This document shows, one piece after another, positions 39,901 to 48,980 of a stretch of 53,042 nt of DNA; the first letter of the stretch is position 1; the number at the start of each line of letters is the position of its first letter. The DNA lies in assembly GCA_022787165.1 (NCBI GenBank), contig JALFVL010000019.1, positions 1-53,042 of the forward strand, given 5' to 3'. This DNA comes from Clostridiales bacterium (lineage in GTDB: Bacteria; Bacillota; Clostridia; Christensenellales; Aristaeellaceae). Both the position numbers and the translations under genes were made by a program. The notes beneath the pieces are model-generated. The model saw nothing but the letters and a program-made list of their open reading frames with translations, did not search any database and had not been told where the DNA came from.

Positions 39901-40920
39901 ATGACCAAAGAGGAAATCGAAGCGCTGCGCGCGCAGATGGCGCAGATCGAGGAGGAGTCCCGGCGCAAGCTGTATGCGCAGATGGACAGGCTCTCCTCGG
40001 ATGAGCGGATGACGGAGGGGGAGCGCGAGGCGCTCTACGCGCAGATTGGCGAGCAGCTCACCTACATGCGTCAGACGCGCGACATGCTCAGCCAGAAGCT
40101 CAAGCTCACCTCCGCAGCCGTGGACGAGGTCGAGACGCGCCTTAAGGAGGAGCAGCGCAGTGAGAAGCGCAGGAGCCGGAAGCTCCATCTGCTGCCCGTC
40201 GCGCCGACCAACGCGGAGATCGACTATCAGGAGCGGAAAACACGCCATTTCGCGCAGGGCATTTCCTTTTATAAGCTCTTCTGGGTGTTCTTCATCGGCT
40301 GCTTTCTGGGCGTCGTGCTCGAGACGCTGTACTGCTACTTGCAGCGGGGCCACTTCGAAAGCCGCGTGGGCCTGATCTATGGCCCGTTCAACCTCGTCTA
40401 CGGCATCGGCGCGCTGGCGCTGTCCATGGCGCTGTACCGTTTCCGCAACCGGGGGCGCATCTTCTCGTTTGCGGGCGGCTTCGTCGTCGGCTCCGTGATC
40501 GAATACGGCTGCTCCTTTTTTCAGGAGCTGGTTTTCGGCACGACGTCGTGGGATTACAGCAACATGCCCTACAACATCAACGGGCGCATCTGCCTGCTGT
40601 ATTCGATCTTCTGGGGCATTCTGGGCATCTTCTGGATCAAGGACATCTATCCGCGCATGGCGAAGTGGATTCTGAAGATTCCCAACCGGCTGGGCAAGGC
40701 GCTGACCTGGGTGCTGCTGGCGTTCATGGTGTTTAATTCCGTGATGACCATGCTGACCTCGCTGCGCTGGACGGAGCGGCAGAAGGGCATTCCGGCGGGC
40801 AGCGCGATGGAGGCGTATTTTGACGAGCATTACCCCGACGAGCGGATGCAGCGAATTTTTGCCAACGCCGAATTCAGCGAGGAGATCACCGGGACGGAGA
40901 CACCAGCAGCAAAAGAATAA
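39901..40920 (+). CDS. Putative ABC-transporter type IV membrane protein (CmpB family)
   Basis: 339 residues. The first ~110 are charged and helical, a likely coiled coil (IEALRAQMAQIEEESRRKLY and onward). Then come about five membrane helices with the CmpB-family motif IYGPFNLVYGIGALAL and the VGSVIEYGCSFFQELVFG block. The family is annotated as putative ABC permease, but no ATPase gene is nearby and the function is unproven. An extended -10 (TGGTATAAT) lies about 40 bases upstream. The N-terminal coiled coil is an extra over the core family. Confidence 0.82.
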   Translation: MTKEEIEALRAQMAQIEEESRRKLYAQMDRLSSDERMTEGEREALYAQIGEQLTYMRQTRDMLSQKLKLTSAAVDEVETRLKEEQRSEKRRSRKLHLLPVAPTNAEIDYQERKTRHFAQGISFYKLFWVFFIGCFLGVVLETLYCYLQRGHFESRVGLIYGPFNLVYGIGALALSMALYRFRNRGRIFSFAGGFVVGSVIEYGCSFFQELVFGTTSWDYSNMPYNINGRICLLYSIFWGILGIFWIKDIYPRMAKWILKIPNRLGKALTWVLLAFMVFNSVMTMLTSLRWTERQKGIPAGSAMEAYFDEHYPDERMQRIFANAEFSEEITGTETPAAKE

Positions 40921-40929
40921 AACAGAGCA

Positions 40930-40968
40930 GGATGCCGCGGGAAGGGCTGTTTCCCACGGCATCCTTTT
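40930..40968 (+). terminator. Terminator of the CmpB-like gene
   Basis: GGATGCCGCGGGAA/TTCCCACGGCATCC stem with one mismatch, followed by TTTT. Confidence 0.8.
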
Positions 40969-40982
40969 GATGATCTTCCGGC

Positions 40983-41261
40983 TTACGCCTTGCCGCTCAT
41001 GGAGCGCTCGGCCTGCTCGATGAGGCGCTTGGTCATGTAGCCGCCGATGTAGCCGGCCTGACGGGACGGCAGGTCGCCGTTGTAGCCCTGCTTGAGATTG
41101 ATGCCCAGCTCGCTGGCAATCTCATACTTCATCTGGTTGAGCGCGCCCTTGGCCTCCGGCACGACGGTACGGCCGCTGCGGGAGGAGTTCTGCTGCTGAG
41201 CACCCTGCTGCTGCTGCGCGCCGAAGCCGGCGCCCTGATTCTGATTCTGGTTCTGATACAT
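40983..41261 (-). CDS. Alpha/beta-type small acid-soluble spore protein with Gln/Asn-rich extension
   Basis: 92 residues. The C-terminal ~57 are a standard alpha/beta SASP: EAKGALNQMKYEIASELGIN and GYIGGYMTKRLIEQAE. These proteins coat forespore DNA and protect it from UV. The GPR cleavage context KYE-IASE is intact, matching the protease gene at 10533. The first ~35 residues are an unusual Gln/Asn/Gly-rich tail, reminiscent of gamma-type SASP composition. It follows the other SASP gene by about 50 bases on the same strand. Confidence 0.93.
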   Translation of the reverse strand: MYQNQNQNQGAGFGAQQQQGAQQQNSSRSGRTVVPEAKGALNQMKYEIASELGINLKQGYNGDLPSRQAGYIGGYMTKRLIEQAERSMSGKA

Positions 41262-41312
41262 CTTGGATGATCCCCTTTCTTCTCAACAATCCCCTTGCCG
41301 GGGCAGGATGAC

Positions 41313-41531
41313 TTAGAGGTTCTGGCCAGCCATCTGATGTTCAGCCTGCTCGATGAGGCGCTTGACCATATAGCCGCCGATATAGCCCGCCTCGCGGGAG
41401 GTCAGGTCGCCGTTGTAGCCCTGCTTGAGGTTGACGCCCAGCTCACGGGCAATTTCGACCTTCATGTTGTCAAGCGCGCCCTTCGCCTCGGGAATGTTGA
41501 TCCGGTTACTGCTGTTTGCGTTGCTTGCCAT
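41313..41531 (-). CDS. Alpha/beta-type small acid-soluble spore protein
   Basis: 72 residues, standard length. EAKGALDNMKVEIARELGVN and the SREAGYIGGYMVKRLIEQAE block are the two conserved SASP regions; GPR would cut between Glu and Ile in KVEIAR. GGAGGTG lies 8 bases before the ATG, and a sigma-G-like promoter is found about 30 bases upstream. With the longer SASP downstream it forms a forespore gene pair. Confidence 0.96.
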   Translation of the reverse strand: MASNANSSNRINIPEAKGALDNMKVEIARELGVNLKQGYNGDLTSREAGYIGGYMVKRLIEQAEHQMAGQNL

Positions 41532-41559
41532 GCTTTTTCACCTCCAATCGGTTCGATGC

Positions 41560-41590
41560 TATTGTGACACTGCGGCGCTCGCGCTATTCT
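41560..41590 (-). promoter_or_regulatory. Sigma-G-like promoter of the SASP pair
   Basis: Minus strand: AGAATA (41585-41590), 18 bases, CACAATA (41560-41566), close to the sigma-G pattern though one base off CATnnTA. Confidence 0.5.
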
Positions 41591-41950
41591 GACAATAATC
41601 GTCTGCTTTTCCAGCCGGGGTGAGCAACGGCGTTTTGTTTGGTCTGAAGGATGAGGGGAAGAGGGGCGAGGATGATCCGACGGGGAGGATATTTATGCTC
41701 GCGCCGCAGCTGCGGCAGGCTTTCTGTCGATTCCAAAGAGGTGGAAAATGACGACGAACAAAATGCGCAGACGACAGTCTTTCCTGAAAAATCGCGAAAA
41801 ATACAAAAATGGCCCCGAATGATCGGGGCTGGAGGAAGGGCCGTGGCAATTCTTATGGCAACCCTTTGGAAAGGAAAAAGCGTTAAAAGGCGTGGAATGG
41901 GGACGAAAAACGGGGAGAACCGCTTCAAAAGATCAGAAAAACCAGGGGAA
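41591..41950. other. Intergenic stretch, no convincing gene
   Basis: Open frames here are basic, low-complexity and lack ribosome sites. On the minus strand a terminator-like hairpin GCCCCGA/TCGGGGC (41812-41829) is followed by a T-rich run (41797-41811), with no recognised gene between it and the tRNA-Ser terminator. A small RNA is possible. Confidence 0.4.
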
Positions 41951-41976
41951 AAAGAAAAAGCCCAGCATTTGCTGGA
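41951..41976 (-). terminator. Terminator of tRNA-Ser
   Basis: Minus strand: CCAGCA-AA-TGCTGG hairpin followed by a long T-rich tract, 9 bases after the tRNA. Confidence 0.85.
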
Positions 41977-41984
41977 CTTCTTCC

Positions 41985-42075
41985 TGGCGGAGAGTTAGGG
42001 ATTTGAACCCTAGGTGGGGTATCAGCCCACACACGATTTCCAGTCGTGCGCCTTAGACCACTCAGCCAACTCTCC
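41985..42075 (-). tRNA. tRNA-Ser (anticodon GGA)
   Basis: 91 nt with encoded CCA. Acceptor GGAGAGT/ACTCTCC, anticodon stem CACGA/TCGTG with loop CTGGAAA, a long variable arm (GTGGGCTGATACCCCAC), and a T arm with TTCAAAT. Confidence 0.97.
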
Positions 42076-42283
42076 GTGGCTGCTGCTCAATCAGCAGAAC
42101 CTATTATAGCGCTGACGGCAGGTTTTGTCAAGAAATTTTTCTTTTTTCTTTTTCGTAAGTTTTCGCGGTGGGCAGGGAGCGCGGGAACGCGGTTGTGAAG
42201 CGCCCGGATGCGGGCGATGGATGCCCGCATGCGGCATCTGCGATAAAAAGAGCAAAAAGCCGCAGGAAAAAACCAAAAAAACC

Positions 42284-42313
42284 TTGACAAAACGGGTCAG
42301 CTGAGGGTAGAAT
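42284..42313 (+). promoter_or_regulatory. Promoter and leader of rplM-rpsI
   Basis: TTGACA (42284-42289), 18 bases, TAGAAT (42308-42313). The ~105-base leader to 42425 contains CCCCGGGAGG and complementary CGCGCT/AGCGCG segments that could fold as an autoregulatory L13 leader; the Rfam family was not checked. Confidence 0.6.
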
Positions 42314-42425
42314 AACCAATGCGTATGTTTGTCCTGTTAGCCCCGGGAGGAAGTGCGCGCTTTTTGCGGAGCGTCTGACCAGCGCGAAGCGTTTGATTGT
42401 TTCATCACCACGAGGAGGAATTCAC

Positions 42426-42860
42426 GTGAAAACGTTTATGGCGAATGCCCAGACCGTCGAGCGCAAGTGGTATGTTGTTGACGCTGACGGCATGACGCTT
42501 GGCCGTCTGGCCAGCCAGGTTGCTGCGATTCTGCGCGGCAAGAATAAGCCCACCTACACCCCGCACTGCGATACCGGCGATCATGTGATCGTGATCAATG
42601 CAGCGAAGGTCGTCCTGACCGGCAAGAAGCTCGATCAGAAGTCCTACTATCATCATTCCGGCTATCCGGGCGGACTCAAGGAGACCAAGTATCGCAAGCT
42701 CATGGCCGAGAAGCCCGAGTTTGCCGTGAAGCATGCGGTGCAGGGCATGATGCCCAAGGGCCCGCTGGGCCGTCAGATGGCGCGCAAACTGCGCGTGTAC
42801 GCCGGCCCGGAGCATGAGCATGAGGCGCAGAAGCCCGAAGTGCTCGAGCTTGTGAAGTGA
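42426..42860 (+). CDS. rplM: 50S ribosomal protein L13
   Basis: 144 residues, full length. The start is GTG at 42426, with GAGGAGG 7 bases upstream, giving the typical [20 protein letters not shown] opening; longer readings from 42393 lack a site. [19 protein letters not shown] and [19 protein letters not shown] are family signatures. It binds 23S rRNA early in large-subunit assembly. rpsI follows after 23 bases, the universal bacterial pair. Confidence 0.98.
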   Translation: MKTFMANAQTVERKWYVVDADGMTLGRLASQVAAILRGKNKPTYTPHCDTGDHVIVINAAKVVLTGKKLDQKSYYHHSGYPGGLKETKYRKLMAEKPEFAVKHAVQGMMPKGPLGRQMARKLRVYAGPEHEHEAQKPEVLELVK

Positions 42861-42883
42861 TTGCAGGAAGGAGTGTTTGAAAC

Positions 42884-43276
42884 ATGGCACAGGTTCAGTA
42901 TCAGGCGGTCGGCCGCCGCAAGAAGGCCATTGCCCGTGTTCGCCTCATTCCGGGCGAGGGCAAGATCGTGATCAACGGTCGCGAAATTGACAACTACTTC
43001 GGTCTGGAGACCCTCAAGATGACCGTCCGTCAGCCGCTGGTTCTGACGGCGCTCGAGGGCCGCTACGACGTTCTGGTGAATGTGTATGGCGGCGGTCTGG
43101 CTGGTCAGGCCGGCGCGATCCGCCACGGCGTTTCCCGCGCGCTGGTCAAGGCTGATCCGGAGCTCCGCCCCGCGATCAAGAAGGCCGGCTTCCTCACGCG
43201 CGATCCGCGTATGAAGGAGCGCAAGAAGTACGGCCTCAAGGCTGCCCGCCGTGCGCCGCAGTTCTCCAAGCGCTAA
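42884..43276 (+). CDS. rpsI: 30S ribosomal protein S9
   Basis: 130 residues, full length. [38 protein letters not shown] and the basic tail RRAPQFSKR, which reaches the tRNA in the P site, are all present. It is co-transcribed with rplM; secG follows after 32 bases. Confidence 0.98.
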   Translation: MAQVQYQAVGRRKKAIARVRLIPGEGKIVINGREIDNYFGLETLKMTVRQPLVLTALEGRYDVLVNVYGGGLAGQAGAIRHGVSRALVKADPELRPAIKKAGFLTRDPRMKERKKYGLKAARRAPQFSKR

Positions 43277-43308
43277 TCCGCTGAACGAATCGAGGAGGCG
43301 AAAACCGT

Positions 43309-43545
43309 ATGGCGATTCTCAACGGCGTGATCACCGTGTTGCTGGTGGTTACTGCGCTGATTCTCATCGTTACCGTGCTGCTGCAGCCGGGTGAGTCCAA
43401 CGGCTTGGGCGCGATTGCCGGCGGCGCCGAAACGTTCTTTGGCAAGAACAAGGCCAAGACGATGGAAGGCAAGCTCGCGCTTGCGACGAAGATCTCCGCA
43501 GGGGTGTTCATCATCTGTGCGCTCCTCATTGCGGTGATCGGTTAA
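43309..43545 (+). CDS. secG: Preprotein translocase subunit SecG
   Basis: 78 residues with two hydrophobic helices separated by GLGAIAGGAETFFGKNKAKT, the SecG signature. It is a small membrane partner of SecYE that helps protein export. GAGGAGG precedes the ATG. Proximity to rnr downstream is common in Firmicutes, though a terminator lies between them here. Confidence 0.95.
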   Translation: MAILNGVITVLLVVTALILIVTVLLQPGESNGLGAIAGGAETFFGKNKAKTMEGKLALATKISAGVFIICALLIAVIG

Positions 43546-43555
43546 CAAAGGCGAA

Positions 43556-43590
43556 AAGAGGCTGAAGCAAAATGCTTTGGCTTCTTTTTT
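43556..43590 (+). terminator. Terminator after secG
   Basis: AAGAGGCTGAAGC pairs with GCTTTGGCTTCTT (13 pairs including G-U), followed by a run of Ts to 43590. Confidence 0.8.
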
Positions 43591-43699
43591 CGATTTACAG
43601 AGAACGAACGCTTCTCCATGCGCGGCGTGGAAGATTCCATGGCATGAGCCGGAGGCAGAGACGGCAAACTGGGCATGATAGAGGAGGGGAGATGAGCTG

Positions 43700-45733
43700 A
43701 TGAAGAACAGAAGGATGACGAAGGAACGGCGCATCGCGCGCAAGGGACCCACGTCCAGGCGCGAGCAGCGCGGAGAAAAGGTTGAGCTGATCGTGCGCGG
43801 CATGGCGCGCGGGCAAATCCGCATGGAGATGCAGGATGGCACGACGCTCCTGTGCGCGCGGGACAATGCGCGCGGCGCGCTTTTTGGCGACCGCGTGGAG
43901 GGCGAGCGGATTGGACTCGACCACGTGATTGTGCGCCGCATCCTCGAGCATGCGCATGGGCAGGTGGTCGGCGTGCTGCGCAGGCGCCCGGGCGGCGCGC
44001 TGATCGAGCCGCTGGAACGCCATCTGCCCTCCGAAATCGCCGTGGAGGAAGGTGACGTATCCGCGAAGGATGGCGACATCGTCAGCACACAGATCGTCCG
44101 CTGGGAGGATGAGGGCGGCCTTCTGGCGCGCGTGACGGGCGTGATCGGGAGCTTTGAAAGGGCGACGAGCGCGCTGGATGCGCTGATTGTCAGCAGCCAT
44201 CTCCGCTCGGCCTTTGATGCGGATGTGCTGGCGGCAGCGGATGCGCTTCGCCCGGCCGATCTGGCGGACGATCCGCAGCGGGCAGACCTGCGCGGACTGC
44301 TTTCCTTTACGATCGACGGACGGGATGCCAAGGACTTTGACGACGCGGTGAGCCTGGAGGTGCTGGAAGGCGGCTGCGTCCGCCTGGGCGTCCACATTGC
44401 GGACGTGGGGCATTATGTGCGCGAGGGCACCGCGCTTGATCGCGAGGCGCTTGCGCGCGGGACGAGCATTTATCTGCCGGGCCGTGTGCTGCCGATGCTG
44501 CCCGAGCAGCTCTCCAATGGCGTCTGCTCCCTGCGGCCGGACGAGGATAAATTCACGATGACGGCGCTGCTGACGATCGACGAAAGCGGTGAAACCGTTG
44601 ATACGCGGCTGCTGCGCACGATCACGCGCTCCAACGCGCGGCTTGTCTATGATGACGTCAATGCGTTTTTTGACGGCGACGGCGCGCAGAAGGAGAATCT
44701 TGCAGGCAAGCATCCCGATTTGCCGCAGACACTGCTTCACATGAAGAGGCTCGCGGGCGTCCTGCGTGCGCGCAGGATTGCGCAGGGCTGCATCGACTTT
44801 GATACCGAGGAGCCGCAGTTTGTGCTCGACGCGCAGGGAGAGCCTGTGGAAATACTCAAACGTGAGCGCGGCGAGGCGGAGAAGATGATCGAGGACTTCA
44901 TGCTTGCGGCAAACGAGGCCGTGGCCCGCTTTGCCAGAATGCACGGGGTTCCGCTGCTCTACCGCGTGCATGAGAAGCCCGATCCGGACAAGCTGGCTGT
45001 TTTCAAGGACTTTCTCGATGGGCTGGGCGTAAACAGCCGCCGCCTGACGGGAGACGCGAAGCCGGGCGACATCCGCGCCATACTCGAGCAGACGCACGAG
45101 AGGCCGGAGTATGCCGTCATCTCGACGCTGGCACTGCGCAGCATGCAGAAGGCGCGATATGACGAGCATCCGCTGGGGCATTACGGACTGGCGATGCCCG
45201 ATTACTGCCACTTCACCTCGCCGATCCGACGCTATCCCGATCTTGTCGTGAGCCGCGCGCTGACGGCCGTGCTGACCGGAAAGCGGGTCAAGCTGACGGG
45301 CGAGCGGCTGAGCGATGCGGCGATCCGCAGCAGCGAGTGCGAGCGCGCCGCGATTGAGGCGGAGCGCGCCGCGGACAGGATCATGATGGCGAGGCTGATG
45401 GCGGGCCATGTCGGCGAGGTGTTTTCGGGCACGGTCAGCGGCGTGAGCGAGAGCGGCTTCTATGTGTCGCTTTCAAACGGCGCGGAGGGCTTTGTCCCCG
45501 TGCGCACGCTGGAGGACTGGTTTGCCTTTGATGAGCGGCGGATGCGCCTGCGCGGCGAACGGACGGGCGCCGTGATCTCACTGGGGCAGGCGGTGACGGT
45601 GCGCGTTTCAAGCGTCGAGCTCGCGTCGAGCTTTATCGATCTCGAGCTGACCGGGCCGCTGAAGCCCGGCGCCCAAAAAGAAAAATCGGAAAAGAAGCGG
45701 GAACGCGAGCGGATGCGCGCCTTCGGCCGCTGA
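43700..45733 (+). CDS. rnr: Ribonuclease R
   Basis: 677 residues. N-terminal basic tail, cold-shock-type OB domains, then the RNB catalytic domain with TIDGRDAKDFDDAVS near 204-218 (metal-binding Asp residues) and YCHFTSPIRRYPDLVVSR. A C-terminal S1 domain (GEVFSGTVSGVSESGFYVSL) and a Lys/Arg-rich end follow. It degrades structured RNA 3' to 5'. The smpB gene that often follows rnr is absent; gpsA comes next instead, 26 bases on. Confidence 0.96.
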   Translation: MKNRRMTKERRIARKGPTSRREQRGEKVELIVRGMARGQIRMEMQDGTTLLCARDNARGALFGDRVEGERIGLDHVIVRRILEHAHGQVVGVLRRRPGGALIEPLERHLPSEIAVEEGDVSAKDGDIVSTQIVRWEDEGGLLARVTGVIGSFERATSALDALIVSSHLRSAFDADVLAAADALRPADLADDPQRADLRGLLSFTIDGRDAKDFDDAVSLEVLEGGCVRLGVHIADVGHYVREGTALDREALARGTSIYLPGRVLPMLPEQLSNGVCSLRPDEDKFTMTALLTIDESGETVDTRLLRTITRSNARLVYDDVNAFFDGDGAQKENLAGKHPDLPQTLLHMKRLAGVLRARRIAQGCIDFDTEEPQFVLDAQGEPVEILKRERGEAEKMIEDFMLAANEAVARFARMHGVPLLYRVHEKPDPDKLAVFKDFLDGLGVNSRRLTGDAKPGDIRAILEQTHERPEYAVISTLALRSMQKARYDEHPLGHYGLAMPDYCHFTSPIRRYPDLVVSRALTAVLTGKRVKLTGERLSDAAIRSSECERAAIEAERAADRIMMARLMAGHVGEVFSGTVSGVSESGFYVSLSNGAEGFVPVRTLEDWFAFDERRMRLRGERTGAVISLGQAVTVRVSSVELASSFIDLELTGPLKPGAQKEKSEKKRERERMRAFGR

Positions 45734-45759
45734 GATACGGAGAGACAGAGGGGAAGAGC

Positions 45760-46716
45760 ATGAAGGCAACGGTAATCGGCTGCGGCCGTTGGGGATCGTT
45801 TATCGCGTGGTATCTTGACCACATTGGCCACGAGGTGACGCTCTACGGCCGGGAGGGCTCTGAGAGGATGCAGGCGTTTTTGCAGACGCGGAGCAACGGG
45901 CTGGTGACGCTGAAGCCGCGTGTGCGCCTGACCTGCGATCTTCGTGAGGCGCTTGAGTCGGAGCTGATCTGCATCTCCGTTGGGTCGCAGGGGTTGGCGG
46001 CGCTGATGGCGCAGATTGCCGCTTGCGGCGTCTCGGGAAAGACGTTTGTACTGTGCATGAAGGGCATCGAGGTCGGCACCAACCGGAGGCTCTCCCAAAT
46101 TGCCGCAGAGGCGGTGGGAGAGGGCAATGACATTGCCGTCTGGCTCGGGCCGGGTCATGTGCAGGAATTCCTGGCGGGCGTGCCGAACTGTATGGTGATC
46201 GACTCGGAGAGCGAGGCGGTCAAGGAGCGGCTCATCGCGCAGCTCTCCGGCGGGCTGATCCGGTTCTACTACGGCACAGACCTGACCGGCAACGAGATCG
46301 GCGCGGCGGCCAAGAACGTCGTCGGCATCGCGGCGGGCATGCTCGACGGCATGGGCGTCTCCTCGCTCAAAGGCGCGCTCATGAGCCGCGGTACGCGGGA
46401 AATCGCGCGGCTGATCGCGGCGATGGGCGGCAGGGAGATCTCTGCCTATGGGCTTTGCCACCTGGGCGATTACGAGGCGACGGTCTTTTCAAAATACAGC
46501 CACAACCGGCGTTTTGGCGAGCTGTTTGTGCGGGGAGAGACCTATGACGAGCTCGCGGAGGGGTATTATACGGTGAAGGCGCTTTGTGCGATGGCACAGG
46601 AGCGGAACGTGGATCTGCCGATCTGTCAGGCCGTTCATGCCGTGCTCTACGAGGGCGCCGAGCCGGGCGAGGCGATGAGCACCCTCTTCACGCGAAGCCT
46701 CAAGCGCGAGTTCTGA
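45760..46716 (+). CDS. gpsA: Glycerol-3-phosphate dehydrogenase [NAD(P)+]
   Basis: 318 residues. Rossmann motif VIGCGRWGS at 5-13, VLCMKGIE near 97, and the catalytic Lys in IGAAAKNVVGIAAG near 185, then RFGELFVRGETYDEL. It reduces dihydroxyacetone phosphate to glycerol-3-phosphate for phospholipid synthesis. It is slightly shorter than the usual ~330. It is likely co-transcribed with rnr. Confidence 0.93.
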   Translation: MKATVIGCGRWGSFIAWYLDHIGHEVTLYGREGSERMQAFLQTRSNGLVTLKPRVRLTCDLREALESELICISVGSQGLAALMAQIAACGVSGKTFVLCMKGIEVGTNRRLSQIAAEAVGEGNDIAVWLGPGHVQEFLAGVPNCMVIDSESEAVKERLIAQLSGGLIRFYYGTDLTGNEIGAAAKNVVGIAAGMLDGMGVSSLKGALMSRGTREIARLIAAMGGREISAYGLCHLGDYEATVFSKYSHNRRFGELFVRGETYDELAEGYYTVKALCAMAQERNVDLPICQAVHAVLYEGAEPGEAMSTLFTRSLKREF

Positions 46717-46777
46717 GCACAGATGTACAGGAACACGAATGAAATGCGCAAAACTCAGGTGGAGACACAATTTTTGC

Positions 46778-46806
46778 TTGCGTCCCGGCTGGGCAAATGA
46801 TATACT
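46778..46806 (+). promoter_or_regulatory. Promoter of rex
   Basis: TTGCGT (46778-46783), 17 bases, TATACT (46801-46806). No clear Rex operator was seen. Confidence 0.6.
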
Positions 46807-46853
46807 AATATCTAACCGATTTTTTTGACAACCCATGAATAGGAGCGGTACGT

Positions 46854-47519
46854 ATGGCTTATAAATCCAGGGTGTCCGACGCCGTGGTGCGTCGACTCCC
46901 GATGTATTACCGGCATCTCAGAGAGCTGGAAAAGGCGGGGGTCGTCCGCATTTCTTCCCAGGAGCTGGGCGAGCGGATGAACCTGACGGCCTCGCAGATC
47001 CGTCAGGATATCAACTGCTTCGGCGGCTTTGGCCAGCAGGGCTACGGATATCATGTTTCCAACCTCAAGGAACGTATCGGTGCTATTCTGGGCCTGAACC
47101 ACGATTACCACGTCATCATCGTCGGCGCGGGCAATATCGGCCGGGCCGTGGCCAATTATCCCGGGTTTGCGAAGGAGGGCTTCCACATCCAGGCAATGTT
47201 CGATGTCTCCCCGGCGCTGGTGGGCATCGATGTGCACGGCATCCTCGTTCAGCCGATGGAGAAGCTGGGCAGCTGGATGAACGCGCATCAGGTGGATATC
47301 GCGGTGCTGGCCGTGCCCTCCGCCTTTGCGCAGGAGACGGCGAATCTGCTCGTGGAGGGCGGTGTGCGCGCGATCTGGAATTTCGCGCCGGTCGACCTCA
47401 GCCTGCCGGAGGGCATCGCGGTCAACAACGTCCATCTCTCTGACAGCCTGCACATTCTCTCCTACCGCATGAACGAAAAGGAGCTTTTTGAGACGCTGGA
47501 CGCGAACCGCAACCCATAA
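46854..47519 (+). CDS. rex: Redox-sensing transcriptional repressor Rex
   Basis: 221 residues. Winged helix at about 1-80 (VVRRLPMYYRHLRELEKAGV, RISSQELGERMNLTASQIRQ), then a Rossmann domain with VGAGNIGRAV near 90. It senses the NADH/NAD+ ratio and represses fermentation genes; fucO at 12860 is the sort of gene it could control (inference). AGGAGCG precedes the ATG. vanW-type and tetR genes follow with short gaps. Confidence 0.95.
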   Translation: MAYKSRVSDAVVRRLPMYYRHLRELEKAGVVRISSQELGERMNLTASQIRQDINCFGGFGQQGYGYHVSNLKERIGAILGLNHDYHVIIVGAGNIGRAVANYPGFAKEGFHIQAMFDVSPALVGIDVHGILVQPMEKLGSWMNAHQVDIAVLAVPSAFAQETANLLVEGGVRAIWNFAPVDLSLPEGIAVNNVHLSDSLHILSYRMNEKELFETLDANRNP

Positions 47520-47531
47520 AAGGAGATCGCT

Positions 47532-48962
47532 ATGGCTTTTGATCGCCGCAACGGCAGGCGCGCAAAAGAGGAAAGGAGCCTGTTCCCGGTCTGGACGCTG
47601 ATCGTCATCGCGCTGTGCGTCGGGCTGTGGGTATACGGCGCAAAACTGTATCAGGATCAGATGGCGGCATATCGGGCGTATGCCGCCATCAGTCAAGCCG
47701 CGGCGCAGACGACGTTCTTCCCCGGCATCTCGGTGGATGGCATCGATCTGGGCGGCATGACCCGCGAGGAGGCGCATGCGCTCTTCAAGGACAGGCAGGC
47801 GCAGACCTCGGAGGCATTTTCCCTGATCGTCGCCTCGGGTGAGCGCCGCTGGCGCATCACCTCGCAGGAGGTGCCGGTGACCTTCAACGCGGACGCCGTG
47901 CTGGAGCAGGCCTACGCCATCGGCCGCAGCGGGACGCTGTTTGAACGCTACCGGGAGATTGAAAGGGCGCGCACGCAGGGCATTTCGCTCACCACGGGCT
48001 ACGTCTATGACCGCTCCGCTGTCCGCGAGCTCGTCGAGATCATCGGAGACAGCCTCGATGTGGCGGCGACGGATGCGAAGCTGAGCGCCTTTGACGTGAG
48101 CAACCGGACGTTTACCTTTGAAGCGGAGTCGGCGGGCTACCAGATTGATCGCGACAGGCTGGAGGCGGACATCCTCGCCGCGCTGGACGCGCACGCGTAT
48201 GACAGCGTCATCGTGCCGCAGGGTGAGCGCGTCGAGCCGCAGGTGACGCTTGCGCAGCTCCAGGGCCTCTTCGGCCGGATTTCGTCCTTCACGACGACGA
48301 CGACCCGGGACAACGACAGAAACACGAACATCGCGCTTTCGGCCAGCGCGCTCAACGGACGCGTCGTACAGCCGGGGGAGACGCTCTCCTTCAACAGCTG
48401 CACGGGCCAGCGCACGGGTGAAAAGGGCTACCGCGAGGCGGGCGCCATCGCCGGCGGCGTGCTCGTGGACGACACGGGCGGCGGCGTCTGCCAGACGAGC
48501 TCCACGCTCTTCAACGCTGTCGTGCGGGCGGATTTGCAGATTGTGGAGCGCTATGCGCACAGCTGGCCCTCCTCCTATGTCAACAAGGGAGAGGATGCGA
48601 CCGTCAACTGGCCGTCGCTCGACTTTGTCTTCAAGAACAACGGCGACTTCCCGGTGTTCGTCGTCGCCTGGTATGAGGCTCAGAAGGTGACGGTCGAGAT
48701 CTATGGCCACATGCTTGAAAACGGCATGACCATCGACCTTGAATCGACGGTCACGCAGACGATCAAGCCCTCCGACGAGGTGCTTTACACGCTCGACGAA
48801 TCGCTGCCGGCGGGCACACGCAAGGCGGGCCGCTCCAAGCGGACGGGCTATGTCGTGGATACCTACAAGGTCTACAAGGACAGCGAGGGCAACGAGATCC
48901 GCCGGGAGAAGCTGTGGACGACGACCTACCGCGCCCAGCAGGACGAGATCCTGTATCATTGA
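47532..48962 (+). CDS. VanW family cell-wall protein
   Basis: 476 residues. Basic N-terminus, one membrane anchor at about 18-38, two peptidoglycan-binding-type repeats (ISVDGIDLGGMTREEA, later YQIDRDRLEADI), then the VanW domain (GETLSFNSCTGQRTGEKGYR, GGGVCQTSSTLFNAV, HSWPSSYVNKGEDATV) and a G5-like C-terminus. It would sit outside, anchored in the membrane. The function of VanW is not established. It is 12 bases after rex. Confidence 0.9.
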   Translation: MAFDRRNGRRAKEERSLFPVWTLIVIALCVGLWVYGAKLYQDQMAAYRAYAAISQAAAQTTFFPGISVDGIDLGGMTREEAHALFKDRQAQTSEAFSLIVASGERRWRITSQEVPVTFNADAVLEQAYAIGRSGTLFERYREIERARTQGISLTTGYVYDRSAVRELVEIIGDSLDVAATDAKLSAFDVSNRTFTFEAESAGYQIDRDRLEADILAALDAHAYDSVIVPQGERVEPQVTLAQLQGLFGRISSFTTTTTRDNDRNTNIALSASALNGRVVQPGETLSFNSCTGQRTGEKGYREAGAIAGGVLVDDTGGGVCQTSSTLFNAVVRADLQIVERYAHSWPSSYVNKGEDATVNWPSLDFVFKNNGDFPVFVVAWYEAQKVTVEIYGHMLENGMTIDLESTVTQTIKPSDEVLYTLDESLPAGTRKAGRSKRTGYVVDTYKVYKDSEGNEIRREKLWTTTYRAQQDEILYH

Positions 48963-48980
48963 CGGGATGAGGAAGAGACG

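Noticed and set aside
41651..41998. Open frame of 115 codons on the plus strand
   Set aside because: Basic, low-complexity translation, no ribosome site, runs into the tRNA-Ser gene on the other strand.
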